This document shows positions 10,301 to 18,052 of a stretch of DNA of 47,021 bases, in pieces. The notes beneath the pieces are model-generated. The model searched no databases and was not told where the DNA came from. It saw only the letters and a list, made by a program, of their open reading frames with translations. Origin of the DNA: Clostridium sp. (GTDB lineage Bacteria; Bacillota; Clostridia; Clostridiales; Clostridiaceae). The DNA lies in the NCBI GenBank assembly GCA_028692255.1, contig JAQUXS010000010.1, positions 1 through 47,021 of the forward strand. Direction: 5' to 3'. Position 1 is the stretch's first letter, and every line of letters starts with the position of its first letter. The position numbers and the translations under genes were made by a program.

Positions 10301-11080
10301 CCTGTTTTCCCTGGAACAAACTGTGAATATGATTCAAAAAAAGCTTTTGAAAAAGCAGGAGCTGAATCTAGTGTTATGGTTCTTAAAAATTTAAATTCAG
10401 ATCTTTTTAAAGAGTCAGTTGATAAAATGGCAGAGGAGATAGATAAATCTCAGATTGTTATGCTTCCAGGTGGATTTAGTGCAGGAGATGAACCTGATGG
10501 ATCAGGAAAGTTTATAGCTGCAGTTCTTAGAAATCCAAAAGTTTCAGAAAGCATTATGAAGCTTTTAAAACAAAGAGATGGACTTATTCTTGGAATTTGC
10601 AATGGCTTCCAGGCACTTATAAAATTAGGTCTTGTACCATTTGGGGAAATAAGAGATATTGATGAGAAATGTCCAACACTTACTTATAATACAATAGGAA
10701 GACATGTTTCTAAAATGGTAAACACAAAGATTGTTTCTGTAAAGTCACCATGGCTTAATGGAGTTAATGTGAATGATATTCATACAGTACCTGTTTCACA
10801 TGGAGAAGGAAGATTTGTTGGAGATGCAGCATTAATTAAAAAGTTATTTGACAATGGTCAAGTAGCAACTCAATATGTTGATTTTAATGGCAATCCAACT
10901 TATGATATAGAATTTAATCCAAATGGATCAATGTTTGCAGTTGAAGGAATAACTAGCCCAGATGGAAGAGTATTTGGAAAGATGGGACATAGTGAGAGAA
11001 GAGGACACAATGTTTCTATAAATGTTCCAGGAAACAAGGATCAAAAAATATTTGAATCTGGTGTGAATTATTTTAAATAA
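7316..11080 (+). CDS. purL: Phosphoribosylformylglycinamidine synthase, single-chain form
   Basis: Converts FGAR, glutamine and ATP to FGAM, step four of purine synthesis. At 1254 residues this is the large one-chain enzyme (as in Proteobacteria and many clostridia), not the Bacillus PurS-PurL-PurQ complex. An N-terminal PurS-like region is followed by the ATP-binding domains (KNETHNHPTEIEPFGGAATCIGG near 8286, and a second half near 9330). The C-terminal class I glutaminase has the nucleophile cysteine in GICNGFQAL (near 10600), the histidine in PVSHGEGRF, and FPGTNCEYD at its start. AAGGAGAG precedes the ATG. The gene has its own PurBox-bearing promoter and is separated from purE by a new promoter and riboswitch, so it is a separate transcription unit. 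Confidence 0.96.
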   Translation: MNSKVRRIFVEKKSGFDVEASELFHDIKENLNIRGLKSVRIINRYDVSEITDEEWEDAKKIIFSEPVVDNIYEENLEIDEGSAAFAMEYLPGQYDQRADSAMQCIRILSQNEKSNVVSAKVYVLIGKISEAELEKIKKYCINPVDSREAAFEKPDSLESEANIPDDVKILDGFNEKSKDELEEFRSSEGLAMSFEDLYFCQEYFKNTEKRDPSYTEIKVIDTYWSDHCRHNTFATELKNVEFQNGKYNDKIKNVYDDYLNVRKDIYKDKKREVCLMDLALMAMKEIKKNGKLKDLDASEEINACSVETEIEVNGKKEKWLVMFKNETHNHPTEIEPFGGAATCIGGCIRDPLSGRSYVYQAMRVTGSADPRRKIEDTIKGRLPQRKITVGAAKGYSSYGNQIGLATGEVTEVYHENYAAKRMEIGAVIAAAPKENVVRKRPVKGDIVILLGGKTGRDGCGGATGSSKEHDEKSLASCGAEVQKGNAPTERKIQRLFRNKEASTLIKRCNDFGAGGVSVAIGELSDGLDVNLDLVTKKYEGLNGTELAISESQERMAVVVSKEDADKFIELSLSENVEATKVAVVTDSGRLKLKWKDKCIVNLSREFLDTNGVRQKIDVYVKNPEEKENYFNIDENIKDVKDKIENTLEDLNVCSQKGLAERFDSTIGASTILMPFGGKYQMTPQDVMAAKLPVMNGDTDTATLMSYGFDPNLSSWSPFHGALYAVVESVSKIVAKGGAFSDIRLTFQEYFESLEKDPERWGKPFASLLGAFYAQRVLEIPAIGGKDSMSGTFKDIDAPPTLVSFAVDIVDSNVIISQELKEENSHIVVIPVLRDENELPDFNALKNAYRKVTELIKDKKVLSSSTVRCGGLIEAISKMSFGNKIGVTINANVDEKVLLSPEIGSIVLEIPEGENINDMLEDVKFFSVGSTNNKKDIIYKDIRISIDELIEKWQEPLEKIFPQNAQPKFKEMYTKECSIRNTKSPIIKIAKPKVFIPVFPGTNCEYDSKKAFEKAGAESSVMVLKNLNSDLFKESVDKMAEEIDKSQIVMLPGGFSAGDEPDGSGKFIAAVLRNPKVSESIMKLLKQRDGLILGICNGFQALIKLGLVPFGEIRDIDEKCPTLTYNTIGRHVSKMVNTKIVSVKSPWLNGVNVNDIHTVPVSHGEGRFVGDAALIKKLFDNGQVATQYVDFNGNPTYDIEFNPNGSMFAVEGITSPDGRVFGKMGHSERRGHNVSINVPGNKDQKIFESGVNYFK

Positions 11081-11157
11081 TAGACAAAACAGTTAAAAAA
11101 ACGAATGAAAGCATCAAATAAAGTATTAAATATACGTCAATGCACGAATATTAAATG

Positions 11158-11188
11158 AAAAAAGTAACATATTACATTGACTTTTTTC
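11158..11188 (+). terminator. Weak candidate terminator after purL
   Basis: AAAAAAGT (11158-11165) pairs with ACTTTTTT (11180-11187), with some further pairing inside. The stem is A/T-only apart from one G-C pair, so it is thermodynamically weak. It overlaps the -35 element of the next promoter. Confidence 0.4.
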
Positions 11189-11205
11189 TGAGCTAATGAT
11201 AATAT
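11177..11205 (+). promoter_or_regulatory. Promoter of the purE-purD operon
   Basis: TTGACT (11177-11182), a 17-base spacer and TAATAT (11200-11205) make a good vegetative promoter. Transcription would start near 11212, about 25 bases before the riboswitch aptamer. Confidence 0.6.
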
Positions 11206-11237
11206 TTAAATTACGATTGTTAATAAAATAAAATTAA

Positions 11238-11318
11238 ATAATATCCGTATAATCTTGAAAATATGGTTCAAGAGTTTCTATAAGAAGGCCGTAAATCTTC
11301 TTACTATGGGTAAATTTG
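11238..11318 (+). promoter_or_regulatory. Purine riboswitch aptamer, guanine/hypoxanthine type
   Basis: It carries the conserved core TATAAT-N7-ATATGG-N7-GTTTCTA-N8-CCGTAAA-N8-CTATGG. P2 is CTTGAA/TTCAAG (11254-11272) and P3 is AAGAAG/CTTCTT around the GCCGTAAAT loop. The two loops carry the GG and CC of the known kissing interaction. The base that decides specificity in ACTATGG is C, as in the xpt guanine riboswitch, not the U of adenine aptamers. It lies in the purE leader upstream of an intrinsic terminator, so guanine or hypoxanthine should lower expression of purECFMNHD. Confidence 0.9.
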
Positions 11319-11357
11319 TTTAAAGAGTTAAATCATCATACTTGACTCTATAAATTG

Positions 11358-11412
11358 GCGGCTCTTCCTATATGAATTTACTCATGTTTAGAAAAAGAGT
11401 CGCTATTTTTTT
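11358..11412 (+). terminator. Riboswitch expression-platform terminator upstream of purE
   Basis: GCGGCTCTT (11358-11366) pairs with AAGAGTCGC (11395-11403, one G-U pair), followed by TATTTTTTT. GACTCT at 11344-11349 is complementary both to AGAGTC in the 3' arm and nearly so to AGAGTT at 11324-11329. It is therefore a plausible antiterminator strand. The purE ribosome binding site starts right after the T-run. Confidence 0.8.
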
Positions 11413-11426
11413 AAGGAGGAATTTTA

Positions 11427-11906
11427 ATGAAAGTAGCAATTATTTTTGGCAGTAAGTCAGATGTAGATAAAATGAAAGGTGCTGCAAATGTGCTTAAAGA
11501 ATTTGGTGTTGAGTACAGTGCACATATTTTATCAGCTCATAGAGTTCCAGAAAAATTAGGAGAGGTTATTAAAGAACTTGAAAGCGAAAATTATGAATGT
11601 ATAATTTCAGGAGCTGGACTTGCAGCACATCTTCCAGGCGTAATAGCTTCAAGAACTACAATTCCCGTTATAGGAGTTCCTATAAATGCAGCATTTAATG
11701 GAATGGATTCACTTTTGTCAATAGTACAGATGCCAAAGTCAATTCCTGTTGCAACAGTTGGCCTAAATAACAGTTATAATGCAGGAATGCTTGCAGTAGA
11801 AATATTGGCTTTAAAATATCCAGAGCTTAAAGAAAAATTAATTAAATTTAGAAAAGATATGAAAGAAAAATTCATAAAAGATAATGAAGAGGGAGTGGAA
11901 CTATAA
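11427..11906 (+). CDS. purE: N5-carboxyaminoimidazole ribonucleotide mutase / AIR carboxylase catalytic protein
   Basis: 159 residues, the normal size for bacterial PurE, which forms CAIR in purine synthesis. It has the family start [14 protein letters not shown], the active-site SAHRVPEKL, the [10 protein letters not shown] loop and [18 protein letters not shown]. It resembles class I (mutase) enzymes more than the animal-like class II. A class I enzyme normally depends on PurK, and no purK is in this cluster, so either PurK lies elsewhere or this enzyme uses AIR and CO2 directly. First gene behind the guanine riboswitch. AAGGAGGA precedes the ATG, and the stop overlaps the purC start (TAATG). 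Confidence 0.93.
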   Translation: MKVAIIFGSKSDVDKMKGAANVLKEFGVEYSAHILSAHRVPEKLGEVIKELESENYECIISGAGLAAHLPGVIASRTTIPVIGVPINAAFNGMDSLLSIVQMPKSIPVATVGLNNSYNAGMLAVEILALKYPELKEKLIKFRKDMKEKFIKDNEEGVEL

Positions 11907-12616
11907 TGACAGAAAAAAGAGAACAATTATATGAAGGAAAAGCAAAAAAGGTTTATGCAACTGATAAAGATGATGAGGTTATTGTTTATTACAAAGATGA
12001 TGCGACAGCTTTTAACGGAGTAAAAAAAGGACATATTGATGATAAAGGTATTTTAAACAATAAAATAACTTCAATGCTTTTTGAATTAATAGAAAAACAC
12101 GGAATAAAAACTCATTTAATCAAGACACTAAATGATAGAGAAGAGCTTTGCAAAAAAGTTGAAATAGTTCCACTTGAAGTAATAGTTAGAAATGTAGCAG
12201 CAGGAAGCATGGCAAAAAGACTTGGATTAGAAGAAGGTTCACCACTTAAAACAACTGTATTTGAAATATCATATAAAAATGATGATTACAATGATCCATT
12301 AATAAATGACACTCATGCAGTTGCAATAGGTTTAACAACTTTTGATGAACTTAAAGATATATATGCAAAAACTGCAAAGATAAATGAAATATTAAAAGAA
12401 TTCTTCTTAAAACAGGGAATTAAGTTAATTGATTTTAAGATTGAATTTGGAAGATACAATGGTGAGATACTTCTTGCAGACGAAATATCCCCAGATACTT
12501 GTAGACTTTGGGATGCAAAGACAAATGAAAAACTTGACAAGGATAGATTTAGAAGAGATCTTGGAAATGTTAAAGAAGCCTATGTTGAAATATTAAAAAG
12601 AATAGAAGGAAAGTAA
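11906..12616 (+). CDS. purC: SAICAR synthase
   Basis: Joins aspartate to CAIR with ATP. 236 residues, typical length. [10 protein letters not shown] at the N-terminus is the ATP-binding signature, followed by [14 protein letters not shown] and the substrate motif [15 protein letters not shown]. The ATG overlaps the purE stop by one base, so translation is probably coupled. Confidence 0.95.
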   Translation: MTEKREQLYEGKAKKVYATDKDDEVIVYYKDDATAFNGVKKGHIDDKGILNNKITSMLFELIEKHGIKTHLIKTLNDREELCKKVEIVPLEVIVRNVAAGSMAKRLGLEEGSPLKTTVFEISYKNDDYNDPLINDTHAVAIGLTTFDELKDIYAKTAKINEILKEFFLKQGIKLIDFKIEFGRYNGEILLADEISPDTCRLWDAKTNEKLDKDRFRRDLGNVKEAYVEILKRIEGK

Positions 12617-12638
12617 AATAGAGAAAGGAAAGTTCGCT

Positions 12639-14045
12639 GTGATAGATTTTGAGCAAGATAAATTAAAAGAAGAATGCGGAGTTTTCGGTATTTTTTCCAA
12701 AAACAATATAGACGTATCGCATATAACTTATTATGGGCTTTATGCTCTTCAACATAGAGGGCAAGAAAGTGCTGGAATTGCAGTAAGTAATAATGGAAAA
12801 CTAGATGTTTATAAAGATATGGGGCTTGTATCTGATGTGTTTGATAATGAAAAACTAAATTCACTTACAGGGAATGCTGCTATAGGCCATGTGAGATATT
12901 CTACTACAGGTGGAAGTAATGCTATAAATGCTCAACCTCTTTTAAGTAATTTTAAACTTGGATCTATTGCCATTGCACATAATGGTAATCTTGTAAATGC
13001 AGATGTTATAAGAGAACTTTTACAGGATTGTGGAACTATGTTTCAAACTTCTATTGACACTGAAGTTATTTTAAATCTTATTGCTAAAAGTGCAAAAAAA
13101 GGTATTGAAAGAGCAGTGGTTGACTCGATGCAGGCAGTTAAAGGTTCTTATGCAATTGTAATTTTAACTGAGCATAAATTAATAGGAGTTAGAGATCCCA
13201 ATGGTATAAGACCTCTGTGTATAGGAAAAATCGATGATAGTTATATAATGTGTTCTGAAAGTTGTGCACTAGATGCAGTAGGGGCTGAATTCGTAAGGGA
13301 TGTAAACCCAGGTGAAATTGTAATAATAGATAATGATGGTATTAGAAGTATTAATTTTGCTGAAAAAACAAAATGTGAAACATGTTCTTTTGAATACATT
13401 TATTTTGCAAGACCAGACAGTGTAATAGATGGAATAAGTGTTTATAATGCAAGGGAAAATGCAGGAGAAATGCTTTATAAAGAATCACCAGTAGAAGCGG
13501 ATATAGTAATAGGAGTTCCAGATTCAGGTATGCCAGCAGCTGTAGGCTATGCAAAAGCTTCAGGGATACCTTATGGAATAGGGCTTATAAAAAACAAATA
13601 TGTAGGTAGAACTTTTATAGCTCCAACTCAAGAACTTAGAGAAAAAGCTGTATCTGTAAAATTAAATCCTCTTAAAGTAAACATTGAGGGGAAAAGAGTT
13701 GTAATTGTAGATGATTCTATAGTAAGAGGAACAACAAGTAAAAAACTTGTGGATCTATTAAGAAATGCAGGAGCAAAAGAGATACATTTTAGAGTATCTT
13801 CTCCTATTGTTAAATATCCATGCTACTTTGGTATAGATATTTCTTATAGAAAAGAACTTATAGGTTCACATATGTCGATAGAGGAAATACGCGATTTTAT
13901 TGGGGCAGACAGTCTTGGATATTTAAGTGTAGAATCGCTTTTAAAAACACTTGGCAGGAATAAGAAATTCTGTTTAGGATGTTTTAAAGGAGTTTACCCA
14001 GTTTCAGCACCTATGGAAACTGATAAAGATAGATTTGAAGAGTAA
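12639..14045 (+). CDS. purF: Amidophosphoribosyltransferase
   Basis: Commits PRPP to purine synthesis by forming phosphoribosylamine from glutamine. 468 residues. The sequence opens with a 12-residue propeptide ending in EE before the glutaminase nucleophile C13 (CGVFGIF), as in the self-processed Bacillus enzyme. Cysteines in CETCSFEY, CYFGIDI and CLGCFKG match the ligands of the structural 4Fe-4S cluster of that type, so oxygen sensitivity is expected. The PRPP loop is VVIVDDSIVRGTTS. GTG start with GAAAGGAAAG upstream. Lies 22 bases after purC. Confidence 0.95.
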   Translation: MIDFEQDKLKEECGVFGIFSKNNIDVSHITYYGLYALQHRGQESAGIAVSNNGKLDVYKDMGLVSDVFDNEKLNSLTGNAAIGHVRYSTTGGSNAINAQPLLSNFKLGSIAIAHNGNLVNADVIRELLQDCGTMFQTSIDTEVILNLIAKSAKKGIERAVVDSMQAVKGSYAIVILTEHKLIGVRDPNGIRPLCIGKIDDSYIMCSESCALDAVGAEFVRDVNPGEIVIIDNDGIRSINFAEKTKCETCSFEYIYFARPDSVIDGISVYNARENAGEMLYKESPVEADIVIGVPDSGMPAAVGYAKASGIPYGIGLIKNKYVGRTFIAPTQELREKAVSVKLNPLKVNIEGKRVVIVDDSIVRGTTSKKLVDLLRNAGAKEIHFRVSSPIVKYPCYFGIDISYRKELIGSHMSIEEIRDFIGADSLGYLSVESLLKTLGRNKKFCLGCFKGVYPVSAPMETDKDRFEE

Positions 14046-14067
14046 TATTTTGAAGGGTTGTGTATCT

Positions 14068-15063
14068 ATGATATCTTATAAAGATGCTGGAGTAAATATA
14101 AAAGAGGGCTATGAAACAGTAAGCAAAATAAAATCCTATGCAAAGGAAACTTATACAGATGGAGTTTTAAATAATCTTGGAAGTTTTGCTGGAATGTTTG
14201 CAATGGGAAAATATAAAGAACCAATATTAGTTTCAGGTACTGATGGTGTTGGTACAAAACTTGCTATTGCATTTAAAATGAAAAAATATGATACTGTAGG
14301 CATTGACTGCGTTGCAATGTGTGTTAATGATATATTGTGTCACGGTGCAAAACCAATATTTTTTCTTGATTATATGGCTTGTAGCAATCTTGATTCCAAT
14401 ACGGCATCTCTTTTAGTAAAGGGAGTTGCAGATGGATGCAAAATGGCAGGTGCTGCCTTAATCGGTGGAGAGACAGCAGAAATGCCAGGCTTTTATAAAG
14501 AAGGGGACTATGACATAGCGGGTTTTTCAGTTGGAGTTGTTGAAAAAGATGAAATCATTGATGGAAGTCAAATTGAAGATGGAAATGTACTTATAGGAAT
14601 AGCTTCTTCAGGGGTTCACAGCAATGGTTTTTCACTTGTAAGAAAATTAGTAAAGGATATGGATGTTGATTTTAATGGCAAGAAAATTGGGGAAGTTCTT
14701 TTAGAACCAACTAAAATTTATGTTAAACCTATCCAAAAGCTTATGGAAAAGTTTAACATAAAAGGAATGGCACATATAACAGGCGGCGGATTTTATGAAA
14801 ATGTGCCAAGGATGTTTAAAGAAGATCATAAGGCAGTAATAAATAAAAATAGTTATAAACTTCCTGAGATATTTAAATACTTAATGTCATGTGGAGTTAC
14901 TGAAGAGGACATGTACAATACTTTTAATATGGGTATAGGTTTTGTATTATGTGTAGATAAAAAAGATAGTGAAGGTATAATCGATGAGCTTAAAGGTATG
15001 GGAGAAACAGCTTATGAAATTGGTCATGTAGAAGCAGGAGGCCGCGGAGTATGTTTAAAATAG
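14068..15063 (+). CDS. purM: Phosphoribosylformylglycinamidine cyclo-ligase (AIR synthetase)
   Basis: Closes the imidazole ring of FGAM with ATP to give AIR. 331 residues. It begins SYKDAGVNIKEG and has GTDGVGTKL, CVNDILCHGAKPIFFLDY, IGGETAEMPGFY and the C-terminal HITGGGFYENVPRM of the family. The frame is open from a TTG at 14035 inside purF, but the ATG at 14068 has GAAGGG 10 bases upstream and gives the family N-terminus, so I use it. It overlaps purN by 13 bases. Confidence 0.95.
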   Translation: MISYKDAGVNIKEGYETVSKIKSYAKETYTDGVLNNLGSFAGMFAMGKYKEPILVSGTDGVGTKLAIAFKMKKYDTVGIDCVAMCVNDILCHGAKPIFFLDYMACSNLDSNTASLLVKGVADGCKMAGAALIGGETAEMPGFYKEGDYDIAGFSVGVVEKDEIIDGSQIEDGNVLIGIASSGVHSNGFSLVRKLVKDMDVDFNGKKIGEVLLEPTKIYVKPIQKLMEKFNIKGMAHITGGGFYENVPRMFKEDHKAVINKNSYKLPEIFKYLMSCGVTEEDMYNTFNMGIGFVLCVDKKDSEGIIDELKGMGETAYEIGHVEAGGRGVCLK

Positions 15064-15662
15064 CAGTACTTATCTCAGGAGGCGGAACTAATCTTCAGTC
15101 TATAATTGATAAAGTAAATTCTGGATATATAAACTGCAAAATTGAAATAGTAATAAGTGATAATGAAACTGCATTTGGAATTAAGAGAGCAGAGAAAAAT
15201 AATATAGACACATTAACACTATCCAAAAAGGAATATGGGAAGGGCCTCTCTAATGAAATTTTAAAAGAAGTAAATAATAGAGAGGTAGATTTAATTGTTA
15301 CAGCAGGTTTTCTTTCAATATTAAATGGAGATCTTATAAGAGAATACAAGAATAGAATAATAAATATTCATCCATCTCTTATACCTTCTTTTTGTGGGAA
15401 GGGAATGTACGGAATTCATGTTCACGAAGCTGCACTTAAATATGGTGTTAAGGTTTCAGGATGTACTGTACACTTTATAGATGAAGGAACAGATACAGGC
15501 CCAATAATAATACAGAAATCTGCACCTGTATATTCTGAGGATACCCCAGAAGAACTTCAAAAGAGAGTTCTTGTAAGGGAGCATGAGGCACTGCCAGAGG
15601 CAATAAAACTTATTGCAGATGGAAAAGTTGAAGTTAAAGATAGAAGAGTAATTATAAAATAG
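15051..15662 (+). CDS. purN: Phosphoribosylglycinamide formyltransferase, folate-dependent
   Basis: Transfers a formyl group from 10-formyltetrahydrofolate to GAR. 203 residues. It begins KIAVLISGGGTNLQSI and has the catalytic segment INIHPSLIPSF plus H and D residues in GIHVHEAALKYGVKVSGCTVHFIDEGTDTGPII. In E. coli PurN the corresponding N, H and D are essential. The ATG lies inside the end of purM, so the two are translationally coupled. Confidence 0.95.
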   Translation: MFKIAVLISGGGTNLQSIIDKVNSGYINCKIEIVISDNETAFGIKRAEKNNIDTLTLSKKEYGKGLSNEILKEVNNREVDLIVTAGFLSILNGDLIREYKNRIINIHPSLIPSFCGKGMYGIHVHEAALKYGVKVSGCTVHFIDEGTDTGPIIIQKSAPVYSEDTPEELQKRVLVREHEALPEAIKLIADGKVEVKDRRVIIK

Positions 15663-15680
15663 TTTTATGGAGGAATAGAA

Positions 15681-16259
15681 ATGATAAAGAGAGCAATAAT
15701 AAGTGTTTTCAATAAAGATAACATTTTAGAACTTGCAAAATTCCTTAGAGAAAAGGACGTTGAAATAATATCTACAGGCGGAACTTATAAATACCTTAAA
15801 AATAATGGAATAGAAGTAACAGAAGTATCCGAAATAACAAATTTTCCAGAAATGCTTGATGGAAGAGTTAAGACACTTCATCCTAAAATACACGGCGGTA
15901 TACTTGCAATAAGAGATAATAAAGAACATATGAAAACTCTTAAAGAGCATAATATAAAACCAATTGATATGGTTATAGTAAATTTATATCCTTTTCTTGA
16001 AAAAGTTAAAGAGGATATTACTTTTCAAGAAAAAATAGAATTTATAGATATTGGCGGTCCTACAATGATAAGAGCTGCTGCAAAGAATTTTAAAGATGTT
16101 ACTGTTTTAACAGACGTTAATGATTATAAAAAAGTTATGTCTGAAATTGATGAGACAGGTGACGTGGATTATGAGTTTAAGAAACATTTAGCAGGTAAAG
16201 TTTTTAAACTTATGTCTTCATATGATGCTGCAGTTTCAAAATTTATGCTTGGAGAATAA
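15681..16259 (+). CDS. purH: IMP cyclohydrolase domain protein (PurH N-terminal half only)
   Basis: 192 residues that match only the MGS-like IMP cyclohydrolase half of PurH. It has [13 protein letters not shown] at the start, [38 protein letters not shown] and [21 protein letters not shown]. It closes the purine ring of FAICAR to give IMP. Ordinary PurH has about 500 residues with a C-terminal AICAR formyltransferase. Here the frame ends cleanly at the domain border ([14 protein letters not shown], stop) and only 43 bases follow before purD, so nothing of the second domain remains. AICAR formylation must come from a separate gene. TGGAGGA precedes the ATG. The symbol is used loosely for the domain. 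Confidence 0.88.
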   Translation: MIKRAIISVFNKDNILELAKFLREKDVEIISTGGTYKYLKNNGIEVTEVSEITNFPEMLDGRVKTLHPKIHGGILAIRDNKEHMKTLKEHNIKPIDMVIVNLYPFLEKVKEDITFQEKIEFIDIGGPTMIRAAAKNFKDVTVLTDVNDYKKVMSEIDETGDVDYEFKKHLAGKVFKLMSSYDAAVSKFMLGE

Positions 16260-16302
16260 TAAGCTAAGCATAGTAAACTTTATGCCAAGGGAAGTGGATT
16301 GA

Positions 16303-17553
16303 TTGAAAGTACTTATTATTGGAAGCGGCGGAAGAGAACATGCCATAGCTTATAAAGTATCTCTTAACAGTGATGTTACTGATATATACTGTGCTCCGGG
16401 AAATGGTGGCACTGCTCTTGAAAACAAATGTAAAAATGTTGATTTAAACACTACAGAAGAACTTTTAGATTTTGCAGTTAAAAATAAAATTGATCTTACA
16501 ATAGTTGGACCTGAGGCTAATCTTGTAGAAGGCATAGTAGATGTTTTTAAAGCAAAAGAACTTAAAATATTTGGACCAGCTAAAAGTGCTGCACAGCTTG
16601 AGGGAAGTAAGGCATTTTCAAAAGAATTTATGAAAAAGTATGGCGTTAAAACTGCTGAATATGAAACTTTTGAAGATATAAATGCAGCAATGGATTATGT
16701 AAAAACAGCAAAATATCCGCTTGTTGTAAAGGCTGATGGACTTGCAGCAGGCAAGGGTGTTATTATATGCAATTCACTAGAAGAAGCACAAAATGCTCTT
16801 AATGAATTAATGGTTTTAGATATTTTTAAAGGTTCAGGTAAAAAAGTTGTAATAGAAGAATTTTTAGATGGAGTGGAAGCTTCAATTCTTTCTGTTACAG
16901 ATGGAAATGTTATTTTGCCATTTATATCATCAAAGGATCATAAACAGATATTTGATGAAGACAAGGGGCCTAATACTGGTGGAATGGGTGCAATAGCTCC
17001 AAATCCATATTGCACAGAGGAAGTTTTAAAGGAATTCTCAGAGAACATATTAAAGCCAACTTTAATAGGAATACAGAAAGAAAATATGGATTACTGTGGG
17101 ATAATCTTTTTTGGACTTATGATAACTAAAAAGGGAGTATACCTTTTAGAATATAATGTAAGACTTGGAGATCCAGAAACACAAGCAGTGCTTTCACTTA
17201 TGCACAGCGATTTTACAGAGCTTATATTAAATGCTATTGATGGCAAGCTAAGTGAAACTAAAATTGTTTGGGAAAACAAAAGTGCATGTTGTATTGTAGC
17301 TGCTTCAAAGGGATATCCAATAAAGTATGATACAGGTAAAGCTATTACTTTTGATAATCCAAAATCTAAAGTTTTTGCAGCAGGCGTTAAAGAAGAAAAT
17401 GGAGTGCTAAAAACTTCCGGCGGAAGGGTACTAGCACTTGTAAATACTGCAGAAACACTAGAAGAGGCTATTAAAGATACATATGCTGATATTAAAAATG
17501 TAAAATTTGATGGAATGTACTATAGACATGATATAGGAACGTTATACAGATAA
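16303..17553 (+). CDS. purD: Phosphoribosylamine-glycine ligase (GAR synthetase)
   Basis: Joins glycine to phosphoribosylamine with ATP. 416 residues. It begins KVLIIGSGGREHAIAYK, the family phosphate loop. An ATP-grasp fold follows (YPLVVKADGLAAGKGVIIC, DHKQIFDEDKGPNTGGMGA, LEYNVRLGDPETQAVL). TTG start, chosen because AAGGGAAG lies about 10 bases upstream and the family N-terminus starts there. Last gene of the riboswitch-controlled operon, followed by a strong terminator. Confidence 0.95.
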   Translation: MKVLIIGSGGREHAIAYKVSLNSDVTDIYCAPGNGGTALENKCKNVDLNTTEELLDFAVKNKIDLTIVGPEANLVEGIVDVFKAKELKIFGPAKSAAQLEGSKAFSKEFMKKYGVKTAEYETFEDINAAMDYVKTAKYPLVVKADGLAAGKGVIICNSLEEAQNALNELMVLDIFKGSGKKVVIEEFLDGVEASILSVTDGNVILPFISSKDHKQIFDEDKGPNTGGMGAIAPNPYCTEEVLKEFSENILKPTLIGIQKENMDYCGIIFFGLMITKKGVYLLEYNVRLGDPETQAVLSLMHSDFTELILNAIDGKLSETKIVWENKSACCIVAASKGYPIKYDTGKAITFDNPKSKVFAAGVKEENGVLKTSGGRVLALVNTAETLEEAIKDTYADIKNVKFDGMYYRHDIGTLYR

Positions 17554-17561
17554 TATGAAAC

Positions 17562-17606
17562 AAAAATACCCTCCTGTCACTAATATGATGGAAGGGTATT
17601 TTTTAC
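17562..17606 (+). terminator. Terminator of the purine operon
   Basis: AAAAATACCCT (17562-17572) pairs perfectly with AGGGTATTTTT (17593-17603) around a 20-base loop, ending in a T-run. Confidence 0.9.
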
Positions 17607-17713
17607 TTAAAATTTGATTAATATGGTTATAAATTAATATATTTACATTTTGCCTACTATGTGATACAATATAGTTAAGCTAACTTGTATGACATAATAG
17701 TGAGGCGATAGTA

Positions 17714-18052
17714 TTGAATAGCAAATCTGAATTTTTAAAGGGAACTTTAGAGGGATGTATACTCAAAATAATTAATGACAATAAAGAGGTTTATGGATAT
17801 GAAATAACTGAAAAATTAAAAGTTTATGGATTAAATGAAGTAAGTGAAGGAACCATATATCCACTTCTTTTACGTTTGGAAAAATCAAGACTTTTAAATT
17901 CGACTAAAAAAGAATCTCCCTATGGTCCAAAAAGAAAATATTACACTCTATCTACTGATGGGAAAAAAGAACTTAATGAATTTTATAACAATTGGATAAA
18001 TCTTAAGGATAGTATCGATAAAGTATTTATGAATTATAGAGGTGATTTGTAA
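17714..18052 (+). CDS. PadR family transcriptional regulator
   Basis: 112-residue winged-helix regulator. It opens with the PadR pattern FLKGTLEGCILKII, then YGYEITEKLK, the recognition region VSEGTIYPLLLRLEKSRLL, and the wing with GPKRKYYTLSTDGKKEL. It ends in a short dimerisation helix (subfamily 2). TTG start with GTGAGGCG upstream. The stop TAA overlaps the ATG of the next gene, the usual pairing of a PadR regulator with a membrane protein. It probably regulates its own two-gene unit; the inducer is unknown. Confidence 0.88.
   Translation: MNSKSEFLKGTLEGCILKIINDNKEVYGYEITEKLKVYGLNEVSEGTIYPLLLRLEKSRLLNSTKKESPYGPKRKYYTLSTDGKKELNEFYNNWINLKDSIDKVFMNYRGDL

Noticed and set aside
11102-11147. 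Two CGAA boxes upstream of the purE promoter as a second PurBox pair
   Set aside because: They are in the same orientation, not inverted, and lie upstream of the -35, so they do not fit the PurR arrangement.
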